64,000 nt of DNA, from NCBI RefSeq assembly GCF_017591425.1, contig NW_024465885.1:33302501-33366500 (forward strand), in the 5' to 3' direction. This DNA is from Ochotona curzoniae (taxonomy: Eukaryota > Chordata > Mammalia > Lagomorpha > Ochotonidae). A program made the translations under genes and the position numbers. The notes beneath the pieces were generated by a model. The model was given only the letters and a program-made list of their open reading frames with translations. It searched no databases and was not told the origin of the DNA. The first letter of the stretch is position 1; each line of letters begins with the position of its first letter. This document shows, one piece after another, positions 33,945 to 44,572 of the stretch.

Positions 33945-35430
33945 CATAGTTGAAGGGGTACATGACCATGTGGGTCTTCAGTTAGAGCAAGGAAGACCAA
34001 AATTTGAAGGAAAGTGGGTGGGAAAAAATGTTCATTTTTTTTCTCCTGTGTCCACAGTGGGACAAAGGGAGAGAGCCACTCCTTAGTGTCAAACTGCATT
34101 GCCAGCCAAGTATCGAGACAATCCATTGATGACAATTTAGTGACCTTGATGTGGAGAAGAACATTCTTAGCATGTGACTTCAATGGTTTCATAGGTAAGA
34201 GCTGTCATCAGCTTGCACCAGGGATGAGAAAATTTTTTCAAGGTCTTTGGCTGACTGAGTCCACCTTAGTGCATACCCCGAGCTTAGGAACTTGTTGCAA
34301 AGCTTGGCCAGGAAAGTTGTCCAGTTTTTTCCTGCTTTCCAACCTCTGAGAAGAAACTGCACTTTCTTTGCTGGGTTACATAAGTTTGCTGTCATGTCCC
34401 CATGTGTAGGCGATTTTCCCAATGCACACGAATCAGCAACTAAGTAAGTTTAGTCCCAATATATACAGTATAAGTCTATACTACTTGTATAACAATTTTC
34501 CATGTAGCTAGGGGTTGAGTCCAGCCATCTGGTTGAGATATTGCTCTAGAAACCTCACCTGGGTGACCTCAGAATTGACTTTTGTGTTCACCAACATGGA
34601 CAAGGGATTGGTCTTTCACCTGCACCATCTCATCCACATACTTGTGCATGCAGCTGCCTCGTCATTTCTGTGCCAAACCCAGCCTGCCACAAGCCCAGTC
34701 GTTATACCCACCTGTGAGTGCCACAGCCTTGTCAGAGTGACCCCAGATAACCTCCACAAGACCCACTTCTGGCTCTGGTTTTTGTATGTGCTGTGGCCTG
34801 ACCTGGTCTGCTCTGCACCCCGCCCCATCTGGTTCTCATGCACACTGGTTCTCATGCACACTCATGGGAATTCAGCCCAATCCACCCCAGGCCTGGCCCA
34901 ACTGTACACCAATAGGTGCTGCCCACTTGACCAACCTGTCCAGCTCTATCCCTGACTCTCATACTTACCAGTTAAAGCTACCTACCACCAGTGGAGTGCC
35001 CTCAGTTTCTCTACCGGTTTTGCTCACAGCTCCAGAACTAGTGCCTATCAAGAGGTGTTGTGTTCCAGGCTGCCATGACTTGCACCCATTCCCAGCCCTT
35101 GCCAGTGGGTGCTACAACCCAATCTGAGACTACCAGCACCCAGTCTTGGCCTTTGCCAGAAGATACTTCTTCCTGGCTCAGCCTGGCTTGTGCCAAACCC
35201 CATCTCACACAGACAAGTACAGCAGCCTATCCCCACTTTGGCCATCCCAGTGCCCAAGGAGCTGGAAGTGTTGTGGCACAATCCAACATGACCAGCACTT
35301 CATTTTGGTTGTTAATCTTGCCACTGTGTGCTGTGGAATGAACCAGTCCAGCCCTCCCCGAGACCCAGCTCACCTATATACCACTGTGAGCTGTAGTTCC
35401 ACCTGACGTGGGCTCTCACACTCAGTCCAC
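33945..35430 (-). repeat. GC-rich dispersed repeat, copy A
   Basis: Two-part block. 33961-34610 matches the reverse complement of 43900-44520 over most of its length: shared blocks include TTTCCTGGCCAAG before AC-rich GGACAACTT (minus strand near 34310-34330), GGGGTTGAGTCCAGCCATCT near 34511 and GAAACCTCACCTGGGTGACC near 34551. 34610-35430 is made of degenerate CCAGTGGGTGCTACAACCC-like units. On the minus strand the unique part ends in an A-rich stretch at 33905-33940, which could be a retroposon tail. Frames inside, including one of 146 codons at 34515-34955, are not convincing genes. Confidence 0.75.
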
Positions 35431-35434
35431 AGAC

Positions 35435-35840
35435 ACTTACACATCCACATAGAAAGTAGAAAAATAACACATAGATGCATGTGATTTGCATTTTATTTAC
35501 CTTCTTATTTGTCACACTGTTGCTCACATTTCTCACTTCATATATAAATCATGTCATTTTAGTTTATGCCTGGCTCTCTTTTCTAGTGAATATAGGGATT
35601 AACATATAGTCTTTTGTAGACTGGTATGCATAATGTCTAGATATGATACAGTCACACAAGTACTATGTGGGCATTGTTGACTGATTGACTAAATCAACAG
35701 TTAAGTATTAGAGAAGTAGTAGATTTAAAACATAAGAACTTGTAACATGCCCAGCGAGATTTCCACGTGTAATGTAGCAAGCAACATGTTAAGATGCTCC
35801 ATTTGTTGACATTCCAAACAGCATTGTAGTGGTGATTTTT
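35435..35840. other. Unassigned sequence
   Basis: About 400 bases with nothing recognised. Confidence 0.4.
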
Positions 35841-35844
35841 TGAG

Positions 35845-35945
35845 AGCTCCATTTTATGGATGAAATTTTAGTACCTAAAAGAGGTCAATATGACCTATAC
35901 CAGATTACACAACCCATGATTAATAGAATTGGGAATTGTGCACAA
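35845..35945 (-). mobile_element. MIR remnant, antisense
   Basis: CCATTTTATGGATGAAATTT, then AAAGAGGTCAATATGACCTA, CCAGATTACACAACCCATGA and AGAATTGGGAATTG parallel the antisense MIR order (CCATTTTACAGATGAGGAAA ... GTCACACAGCTAG ... GCTGGGATT). Confidence 0.65.
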
Positions 35946-36149
35946 GAAATTTCATGTTCTTTTCTTGTTTGCTGCTATTTCAAAGGCTTATCTTTATTCC
36001 TTATGACTCTAGGTTGGAAATACATGGCTGAAAATTTTTCATAGACAGTGACACAAAATACTCCCATGGCTTAGAAAAGTTATTTCCCCATTTCTGCTAT
36101 TCTATAGTTGCTAATATGATATATTAAAAGAAAAATCTTTGGAGAAAAG

Positions 36150-36300
36150 GAGAAATTGAGTGTCATTTACTTTCTGTGTGACCTTGGGCAAGTAACTGAG
36201 GCACTCAGGGTTACAGTTTTCTTAAATCTAACTAGAAAATAAAAAAAACTGCCTCAAGAATTTGGTGACAAAATATTAATACACATTATAAATCTTCAGT
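36150..36300 (+). mobile_element. MIR remnant, sense
   Basis: TTTCTGTGTGACCTTGGGCA, then AGTAACTGAGGCACTCAGGG and TTACAGTTTTCTTAAATCTA, is the core of the MIR SINE, shared by all mammals. Confidence 0.85.
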
Positions 36301-36975
36301 GAATATTTCTACACTGTACTTTTTTAAGCACCACACACTAGTGGCATCCACTAGAACATCCAACACTATAGTTTTATAATGCATTTTGTTTGCTTTTGGA
36401 ATAAAGTGAAATATAACTATCTCAATGTGAAATATTGTTGCAATAAATTAAAAGTGCAGTTTGGAAAAGTGAATATTTAAAATTCTATGGCCAAATGTTC
36501 TTGCTATGCATCAAATGATACTTTTCCCTCCAAATGTGTTTTCCTAATGTTTCAACTTATTTAACATGTGCTTTCAATCTCTAAATACATGCATTCACTA
36601 AAATAAAATCAAGAAATTGAAAAATCGCAGTGCTAAGAGCCATTTACTTGAAGTTGAGTAAGGTGATCTTCCATTTCTGTATCCCACATGAATGTTCTCA
36701 GATCCGTGTGTGAGGTGAAAACTGTTAGAGAAGATATAGGTGCAAAGAGATGCAGAGAACAACATGTATGTGAAAATCACTGACAAAGCTACTCAGGAGA
36801 GGAATCCTTTCCTGCACATTCTTTCTTCTATCTTTTAGTGTTGACTTAGAATTTGCTCCTTATATTGATTATGTCAGTTTGTAATGTTTTATATTCTTGT
36901 AAAATCCTGTTATATGCATCATCCCTGCCAATTTTCTGCAGTGTTTTTGGAATATTTCATTCTCCTATTCTCCAT
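36301..36975. other. AT-rich spacer
   Basis: No feature recognised; the minus frame 36598-36786 has no motif. Confidence 0.4.
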
Positions 36976-36979
36976 CTAT

Positions 36980-37303
36980 TTAAAAAATATTTATTGATTG
37001 TTTTATTAAAAAGGGAATTATACAGAAAGAAGGAGATACAAAGAAAGATTTTGCATCCACTAGTTCATTCCCCAAGTAACTTCAGCAGCCAGAGCTGAGA
37101 CAACCTGAAGCCAGGAAGAAGCCTCTTCTGGGTATCCCACCTAGGTTCAGGGTCCAAGGCTTTGGGCCATCTCCTACTGCTTTCTCAGGCCACAGGTATG
37201 GAGTTACATGGGAAGAGAAATAGCCAAGACACAGGCCAGTGCCCAGATGAGATCCCAATATGTGCAACAAGTATTTAGCCAGTGAACCTTTGTGCTGGGT
37301 CCA
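36980..37303 (-). mobile_element. CSINE, antisense copy
   Basis: AAAATATTTATTGATTGTTT at the tail complement, TCATTCCCCAAGTAACTTCA near 37063 and CTTTGTGCTGGGTCC at the head (37289-37303). It directly abuts the tail of the L1 that follows. Confidence 0.85.
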
Positions 37304-37308
37304 TTCTA

Positions 37309-37312
37309 CTAT

Positions 37313-37355
<43 letters not shown>

Positions 37356-37359
37356 TTTT
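37309..37359. repeat. (TTTA)n microsatellite
   Basis: About 12 near-perfect TTTA units at the position of the antisense L1 tail. Confidence 0.98.
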
Positions 37360-38727
37360 TGTTAATTACATTGCATTATGTGACACAGTTTCATAGGCTC
37401 TGGGATTCCCCCACTCCTCGCCATACCCTACCCCCCATGGTGGATTCCTCCACCTTGTTATAGTATTACAGTTCAAGATTCTTTCATTGCAAGCATATAC
37501 CAAGCACAGAGTCCAGCATCTTATTGTCCAGATAAATTTATTGGTTTCTTGGGCAGATCATTTTGGTCTGAAGGTAGAGCTGGCAGAAAATCATCCTGGT
37601 CTAATAAAAGCCCCAACATAACATCAACAATTTACATTATGGAATTAATTGACATGGTATTGAGTAACCAATATGTTTAAAAACTGCAAGTTCTTAACCA
37701 CATGCTGTGACTACTTCATTGACATTTCAATTTTAGTGTATTTACAACCAGCTTCTATACATCTTAAAATGGCTATAGGGTATATTCAGCTGTCTCTTGT
37801 CTATCTTCATTTTAGTATTTAGTAGTTTAGTGTTCAAGCATAATTTTTCCTGAACTTGACAGATTTTCAGATAGTCTAAACTGGCTTATAACTCTAACAA
37901 GCCATATGTTAACAGTTTAGGTGCAGAACAGTTTCAGGAGGGGTGTGCAGAGAAATGTTCAATACTTATGTCCTACCTAGTAAGGTATATGTGGATCCAC
38001 GCTGATCGTTTCCTGTCTGGTTCTAAGCTTTCTTTGTTGTTCTCTGTCTATCTATTCTAATGTTTTGTTTGTCTGTTTGTTTGTTCTTTGGGGGGTGGGG
38101 GGCTCCGGAGTGACCCTGATGGTCATTGCAAGAGAGGGTGAGGGTTCAAAGTTGGAACTAGGTAAGGACCAGAGAAAGCTCCTTTCCCTAGTTCCGAAGG
38201 AAGTTTACTGTTCTGTTAGCCCACTTAGGGCTCCTGGCTGTTTTTCCTATGACCTTGATCCTGCGAGGAAGGATTTGGGCATCTTCCATCCCATGAGGTA
38301 GATCCAAGTGGGAGTGGATGACCTCAGAGTTCTCGGCCTCCGAAGGCACTACGATTCCCTGTGGTCTCTGGCAGTTGGGATGTAGCCTTTGGTGCCCATG
38401 CCGATAGTCCTTGGTTAGGATCCGGGAGTCTCCAGGGTTGAGATACAAGCCTCCTCCTGTCCACCTGCTCTACTCTAGGGACGCCCCCCCCTCGACCCCT
38501 GCCGGCTCTGTGCATATGACCTCCTGTTAAGAGGTAGTCAGGATCCATCTTGATTCTCCCTATATGTCTTTGTAGTTTTACTATTGTCTAAAGCTGATTT
38601 GAGTCTGTTGTCTATGAGTTACCTGATCATGATGTTTCATGTCTTGTTCACACATTCTAAGGAGATGGAAGATTTCTCTGCTCTCCCGCCCCATTTCCGA
38701 GTAGCAAAATACCTCCTTCCAAATAGA
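37360..38727 (-). mobile_element. LINE-1 3' UTR, antisense, 5'-truncated
   Basis: On the minus strand this runs from about 38727 to 37360 and ends GGGGGAATCCCAGAGCCTAT, then GAAACTGTGTCACATAATGC just before a TAAA-expanded tail. That G-rich end is typical of lagomorph L1 3' UTRs. A GC-richer internal part (38.1-38.5 kb) includes homopolymer runs such as GGGGGGTGGGGGG at 38090 and CCCCCCCC near 38484. ORF2 is not present. Frames inside (38065-38301, 38188-38448, 38324-38548) are UTR reads. Confidence 0.75.
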
Positions 38728-38990
38728 AAAATCTTCCTTCCACTGTTCATTTCCCAAGTGATTACAATGGCCAAAACTGGGCTGATCCGAAGCTAAGAGC
38801 TAGGAGCTTCTTCTGGGTCTTACACATGGTTTCATCGTCCTAAGGCTTTGTGCCATCCTCAATTAGTTTTCCAGGCCATAAGCAGAGAGCTGGATGGGAA
38901 GTGGAGCATCTGGGATACCAACCAGTACCCATACGGATCCTGGCCCATGCAAGCCACTTAGGCACAAGGCTACCAGGACAGGCTCAGGCA
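38728..38990 (-). mobile_element. CSINE, antisense, tail-less copy
   Basis: AAATCTTCCTTCCACTGTTC near 38730, AAGAGCTAGGAGCTTCTTCT near 38795, and CATACGGATCCTGGCCCATG near 38929 run to the head complement. The tail complement is absent and the homology starts at the edge of the L1, so one of the two truncated the other. Confidence 0.85.
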
Positions 38991-39189
38991 CATTATTATT
39001 GACCAAATTTTGTGGTTTACATTACAGTTCTATAAATGTCTCTATTGCATATGTATAGTACCTTCTGTTCAGTCTTATGTTATTATAATTGGAAAAGAAT
39101 ATTCTTATAATGACTTAACATTTCTCATACTCAGGATCAAGTATTCAGTCTATTGCTCAAAGTGCCTGAATATGATATAAGCTAACCAG

Positions 39190-39395
39190 CATTTGGGCCC
39201 CTCTTCTAGCTCCTTAATATGGTTTCCTGCCACTGCATGAGTAAGCATTAATGGCTGAAGAAACTGGGGTTTTATGCCCACATGAGAGAAATAAAATATT
39301 CCTCAGCATCCTCAAATCTCAGCTGTAGCTTCAATTTTTTCCAGTGTTTGGGGAATAAATGAACGATTGGATGTTAGTCCATCTCTTGCTTCTAA
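39190..39395 (+). mobile_element. Old CSINE, sense copy
   Basis: GGGCCCCTCTTCTAGCTCCT, CCACATGAGAGAAATAAAAT and GGGGAATAAATGAACGATTG follow the middle and 3' part of the older C-repeat. Confidence 0.55.
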
Positions 39396-39417
39396 TGAAC
39401 AGCAAATGATAGCTCTT

Positions 39418-39605
39418 GTCCTTGGGTCACTACAAATCTAAAAGGAGATCCATACTGAGTTTCCAATTCTTCACTTCAGACTGAAATTGCCTAGCTAGTG
39501 CTCCTCTATATAGTGAATTCGCAGCTAGAAGAGTTCTATCTCTGTCTCTCTCTCTGTCTCTTCCCCTCCTCCCTTTCTTTTTATGGCCTGCCTCTATATT
39601 CCAAA
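39418..39605 (+). mobile_element. Old CSINE 3' fragment with CT-rich run
   Basis: CTTGGGTCACTACAAATCTA, TGAAATTGCCTAGCTAGTGC and a CTCTGTCTCTCTCTCTGTCT run at about 39540, then CTGCCTCTATATTCCAAATG, as in a C-repeat 3' end. Confidence 0.55.
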
Positions 39606-39869
39606 TGAAATGAAATCACATAATCAATATATCGTATCTGCTAAATATATGCAAGTTTGTCGGTATGCAAGTAAAACTGTGAAAGTGCTATTTTATAAAA
39701 TGTGTATGTGCTTATAGAAAATTAAATACTGTTATTTTCATTTTGATGATCAATCGTGATACACTTATTATTTATATTTTTATTTGAAATATTTTAAATT
39801 TGTCCATAGATTGGCATATGTACCTTTGGTATACCAATATCAGTGAATATCTCACAAAGTGATTAACTT

Positions 39870-40170
39870 TAAAAAATTGTATTTTCTGAGAAGGCAGAGT
39901 AAAAGATAAATCTCATCTCCTGATTTGCTTCCTAAATGCCTGAAAAATCCAGCACTGCGCTAAACTAAAGCCAGTAGACTGGATCTCAACACAGAGCTCT
40001 CACATGACTTGCAAGGACTCAATTACCTGGAACAACATTTGTTGCTCCTAAGTACACATTAGCAGAACATTGCATGAAGAAAGAAAACAGAATAAAAATC
40101 CAGAAACTCCCAAATATGTTCTCAGAAGTCCCAAGCAGAATGTTAATTTTTGCACCACACATTTCTCCAT
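39870..40170 (-). mobile_element. Old CSINE, antisense copy
   Basis: GGCAGAGTAAAAGATAAATC, CCAGTAGACTGGATCTCAAC, TCAATTACCTGGAACAACAT and CCAAATATGTTCTCAGAAGT keep the order of an older antisense C-repeat. Confidence 0.6.
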
Positions 40171-41265
40171 GATTTTTTTAACTTACAAGATATGTATCTA
40201 TCTCAGACATAGTTTATATTTTGTTACATGCCTTACTTAGTAGCATTTATCAATATTCATTTTTATATAAATTGGAACATTCCTAATTTGAATATATTAA
40301 TATAAACACTGCATTCTGGATTAATGCATTTTAATGCAAATTATAAATTTGTTATCACATCAAAAGGGAAATATGTTTATATTTTATACACAACTAAAAA
40401 ATAATTTGTGTACTTGGTTATTTTGATACAAAATAAGAATATATTCTAAACATATTTATCACTTTATTAGTTTTCTAGAAGATCTTCAAAGTATTAGACA
40501 AAGCAGATTCATAAAGCTGGTTATAAAGATAAGACAGTATTTTTCCAAGTTAAGTGAATCAGTTGTAAACACAGTCTAGGCACATAGATTTACTAAGAAA
40601 GATTTATTTCAATCCGCCAAATAGCTTATGGTGCCTGATTTAATCCATACATTTCTGTAGTCTTAAGCATTTTTATTAAAATGATAATAGCTAAAGGATT
40701 TGCAAAAAGTACTGTGAGAAATAGAAAACTCTTAGATAAGAAGTGTTTCTCCATTTAAATATGCTGTACACTTGCAGGAAAAAACAAACTTTTTGAGACA
40801 GTTTGAAATATAGAGCATAAGAATAAATGTTTTCTTTTGCTTCAGCCATGTTTTTATAAAATATTCTCTCAACATAGAAAAGTAATATCCTTGCAGGCTT
40901 ATTGGTATGCCTCCCCAAAAATATAAAACACAAAAGAAACAGCCTAGACATTTAATCACAACCAAAGCATGCAAATGTTTAATCATTCAAACCAAATGAT
41001 TTTTTTTGCCAGTATATTTCATCAGATTATTTAATGAAACTTGCCACCCACATGTAGAAAAAGAACTGTCAAAGCTATTTTGAATAGCCTTACAGGATTT
41101 TAAATGTTTCAACCAGGAAAGATTAAATAAAGTACTACTTGAGTTCTTATTGAGGATAAGTAATGTTTTTTTTTTTTTAATTTGAAGTCAGAAGTAACAA
41201 GTAAAATTAGCTTTTATTCTATATGTTTAAAAGGCATAGATGCAGAGACAGTGAAACAGAAACAG
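40171..41265. other. AT-rich sequence, nothing recognised
   Basis: About 1.1 kb without recognised features. Minus frames at 40691-40986 overlap each other and lack motifs. Confidence 0.5.
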
Positions 41266-41269
41266 GATC

Positions 41270-41555
41270 CTGCCTTATAGCACGATAGATTAATGTGACG
41301 ATGCTCACATTTGATATGGCAATGGCTTGAAGCCCAGACGATCCATTTCTGATTCAGCTCCCTGATAATACACCCAAGAAAGTACTGGAAAAAGACCTAC
41401 GTGCTTGTACTCCTGAGCCTTCCTGGATGAAGCTCCTGGATTTGGTCTATCCAACCTTACCCATTGGGCCCATTGGAGGAGCACACCAGATACCACCATC
41501 AATCCCTCTCTCACAATCTCTGTAATTGTGCAGCTCAAGTAAAGTAAGTAAATCT
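41270..41555 (+). mobile_element. Old CSINE, sense copy
   Basis: CTTATAGCACGATAGATTAA, CATTTCTGATTCAGCTCCCT and CTGGATGAAGCTCCTGGATT lead to AAATCTATAAGATAAAATAA. The next element starts within a few bases in the opposite direction. Confidence 0.7.
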
Positions 41556-41559
41556 ATAA

Positions 41560-41830
41560 GATAAAATAAGAGAAGAAAGGAACAGAAACACAGATAGAAT
41601 ATCTCCTTATCTTCTGTTTCACTCCTCAAATATCCAGAGTTTGACCTGGTCAAAACAAAGAGTGTGAAACTAACTAATTCTCAATTTTGGATGGGAAGGA
41701 CTCAGTCCTTTCCCAGTTAGTGCCTCCACACTGTAAGAAACTGCAATTGGAAGCATAACCAGATACTCAGATCCATAAGATCCAATATCCCAAACAGAAT
41801 CTTAACCACCACATCAAATGCATGTTCCTA
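41560..41830 (-). mobile_element. Old CSINE, antisense copy, tail to tail with the previous
   Basis: ACAGAAACACAGATAGAATA, TTCACTCCTCAAATATCCAG, CTGCAATTGGAAGCATAACC and TCTTAACCACCACATCAAAT are antisense C-repeat steps. Together with 41270-41555 it forms an inverted SINE pair. Confidence 0.65.
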
Positions 41831-41974
41831 GGAAGTATTTACTTCTCAATTTTCATGAGATTGCACATATAAAAATATTTCTGTACAGCATATACGTGTT
41901 TTAAAAATGAAGACGGTATCAAGATATTACATTGCATGTTCTTTGTTTTTGCATTTTCTATTTATATTGAAATT

Positions 41975-42336
41975 TAAGCAATATTATTTTTTAATATTTA
42001 TTTGTTATTTTTTATTGGAAATGCAGATATAAAAAGAGGAGGAGAGAAAGAGAGGAAGATTTTCCATCCCATGGTTCACTCCCCAAGTGACCATAATGGC
42101 TGGAGCTGAGCCAATCCAAAGCCAGGAGCCAGGAGCTCCTCCAGGTCTCCCACATGGGTGCAGGGTCCCAAGGTTTTGGGCCATCCTCAACTGCTTTTCC
42201 AGGCCACAAGCATTGAGCTGAATGGGAAGTAGGGCCACAGGGATTAGAACTGGCACCCATATGGGATCCTGGCACGTGCAAGGCAAGGACTTTAACCACT
42301 AGGCTATTATGCCAGGCACCTAAGCAATGTTATTTT
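41975..42336 (-). mobile_element. CSINE, antisense, 16-bp target duplication
   Basis: Full-length copy at 41991-42320 ending CCACTAGGCTATTATGCCAG. Direct repeats TAAGCAATATTATTTT (41975-41990) and TAAGCAATGTTATTTT (42321-42336) differ at one position. Confidence 0.96.
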
Positions 42337-42679
42337 AAATGCCTTCTATCTTGATTCTGACTTATAATTCTGTTCCAAGTCTCCATTCCTGTACTTAATA
42401 AACTATCCGAAGTGTATGTTGAGCATACAGATAGTACTCTGACAGTTTTCAAAATTGACAAACTCTGACTATTGTGATTGAGTCATTTCCAGATCTGTCA
42501 AATATGTGCCTAATGATCTGGGTACCGTTAATCACATGTCTTGGGCTTTTTGACAAGTTTGCTACTATAGGGTTAATTCTCACTAGAATGTGAAAGAATT
42601 AGATCTTGGAGGCAGATTCTGTTAAAAACTTGTTTGCTGCTATTGTTTCAATTGTAGCACTTGCCAGTTTGCATGAGTA

Positions 42680-43510
42680 GCTGAGGGTAGTGATGGGTTG
42701 CACAAGGCTGGACCATGGAACTCACATAACACGTGCAAGAATCATGGTTCAGAAGAGCTGAAAGGACAGGCTACTATACCCACAAGTATGTACCAAGGCC
42801 AGGAATGAGGACAGATCACTCTAAACAGGGCTGAGAGACACATCAGCATCTGGGCTTGGAATGGGCTTGGAACATTGCAGACTGTCTTGCTAGTTTGCAG
42901 ATCCCACTGGGGAGTGTGGGAACCAGGGCTAGATGTAAGCCAGAACCGATTAGCAGACATGTGGGCTGGTTGAGCTGAGCTAAGTTGCAACACCCATGGC
43001 AGTGCATGACAGCAGATGAGAGGCAGGATAGACTGGGCTAGGCTGCAGCACATGCCAACACATGCCAACATATGCAAAAACTGTGGCTAGGAACAAGGCT
43101 GGCGGGGGTTATTTGGGGTCACCATGAATAGGCCATGACAAACATTGGGGTATGTGAGGGGGCGAGACCTAAAATGGGCTGGACTAGGTTAGGTCACTGC
43201 ACCCATCATTTCATGTGAGAGATGGGGTTGGGGTAGAACTGGCCAGGCAGCTGTCTGCATTGGAATATGCATTGGTTGGTGCTCCAGCCGGTGGAGCCAG
43301 TAACATGGATAGGGAGAGTCTGGAGATGAAGCACCGAAAGGAGACCAGTGATGTTAGAAGTGTCTCCAAAGCCTCTTTCACCTCTCCTTATATACTCTTC
43401 CTCCCAAGTCTTTTAGCCAAATAATTTGATGTCGCTCAGTCCAATTAGTCTAGGTGATTTTAGCTGCAAACCCATTTCCAGTTGCTGCTCACGATAAGGA
43501 TCAAGAGCTA
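42680..43510 (+). repeat. GC-rich dispersed repeat, copy B, VNTR-like part
   Basis: Degenerate units with GGGCTGGACTAGGTTAGGTC, CTGGGCTAGGCTGCAGCACA and CCACTGGGGAGTGTGGG, the reverse complement of the unit type seen in copies A and D. At 43386-43397 the minus strand carries GAGTATATAAGG, a good TATA-like box, in a part (about 43290-43510) that I cannot find in copy A. Confidence 0.7.
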
Positions 43511-43882
43511 ACTAACTGTCAGGGTCCCTTGGCCGGCAAGTCAAACCCAGACACTCGTTGTCTTTGTGGAACCTTTATTGTGGAGAAGACACAGCAAAAC
43601 CGGCTCGTGGCAGCTGTACAGCAGCCACAGCATCACGAGGCGCGCTCTCTCCCCTCCCCGTTTCTCTGGCTCCCTTATATTATACCAATCAACGTAAAGG
43701 TCACCTGTGCACACAGCGGGCAGGCCAATCCTCTCTCAGATCACACCCTGTCCACGTGCCATCCATGCACCCCTCGGCCAATCACACCAGACTTCCTGAG
43801 ACTTGTTTTTTCTAGCACAGGAGGAAGCAGCAGTTCGGCACTGTCCCTCTAGGGTGTGGGATTCAGGCTCCCTACAACTAAC
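43511..43882 (-). mobile_element. Solo ERV LTR (IAP/ERVK-like), 6-bp target duplication
   Basis: The LTR spans 43517-43876 (360 bp) and is read on the minus strand: it starts TGTAGGGAGCCTGAATCC and ends GGGACCCTGACA, so it has TG...CA ends. On the minus strand CCTTTACGTTGATTGGTATA, then ATATAAGG near 43673-43690 gives CCAAT- and TATA-like elements, and AATAAA lies about 100 bases further on (complement TTTATT at 43573-43578). It is flanked by perfect 6-bp repeats ACTAAC at 43511-43516 and 43877-43882. Size, 6-bp duplication and layout fit class II (ERVK/IAP-type) LTRs. It is a solo LTR; no internal proviral sequence is present. It is inserted inside the older GC-rich repeat. Confidence 0.93.
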
Positions 43883-44570
43883 TCCTTAGCCCACAACAGG
43901 TTGGTGCAGGTTACAGACCTAACATTCCCCTACACTGCCTGGTGCACAAGAGTCAAGTCTGAGTTCACCTAAGGTGAGGTTTCTAAAGCAATGCCCCAAC
44001 TGGATGGCTGGACCCAAACCCCAGCCACAGGGAAAATCACAATACATGTAATCTGACCATGCAAAGCATGTATTGAAACTGGGTCTCCTCAGTTGCTGAT
44101 GCCTATGCAGTGGACAGCATGCCCAGATAATTATAGAGGACATGACAGCCAGCTCATCTTGATCAGCAGAGAACACTCCTCAGAAGATGACAACAGAACA
44201 AGTTGGACAACTTTCCTGGCCAAGATTGGCAACATGTTCCTAAGACTGGGAATGCACTAACATGGACTTGGTCATTCAGTAAATCTTGAAAAGATTTTTT
44301 CAGCTTTGTTAGAACAAAGCCAAGGGTGCCTCACAACTATGAAAACCATTCAAGTAACCTCCTGGGAACTTCTCTGCACTATCCTTGGGTGTCAATGTAG
44401 TTTGACAGCAAGGAGCGGCCCTTCACTCTCCCTGCTTAGGACACAGGAAAAAGTTAAATCATTGTTTCACCCACCTTCCTTAATGCCTCCTCATCCTCGT
44501 GGAGACCCACATGGGCCTGTATAATTCTTATCAATGCAAATAATATTAAAATAAAATTTAAAATAAAATT
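43883..44570 (+). repeat. GC-rich dispersed repeat, copy B, unique part and A-rich end
   Basis: Continues copy B after the LTR. Shared blocks with the minus strand of copy A include GGACAACTTTCCTGGCCAAG near 44207, TTCCTAAGACTGGGAATGCA near 44236, and GACCCACATGGGCCTGTATA near 44505. It ends in AATATTAAAATAAAATTTAA and AATAAAATTAG (44540-44572), an A-rich tail that suggests retroposition with the + strand as sense for this part. Confidence 0.75.
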
Positions 44571-44572
44571 AG

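Noticed and set aside
34515..34955. 146-codon plus-strand open frame
   Set aside because: Lies entirely in GC-rich repeat copy A, where stop codons are rarer; no family motif, and the same region of copy B does not keep the frame.
43454..43852. 132-codon plus-strand open frame
   Set aside because: Antisense to the solo LTR and its flank; a by-product of LTR base composition.
33945..44570. A firm claim that the GC-rich repeats are an SVA-like composite retroposon
   Set aside because: The A-rich ends agree for copies A and B but not for the third copy, and termini and target duplications are not secure.
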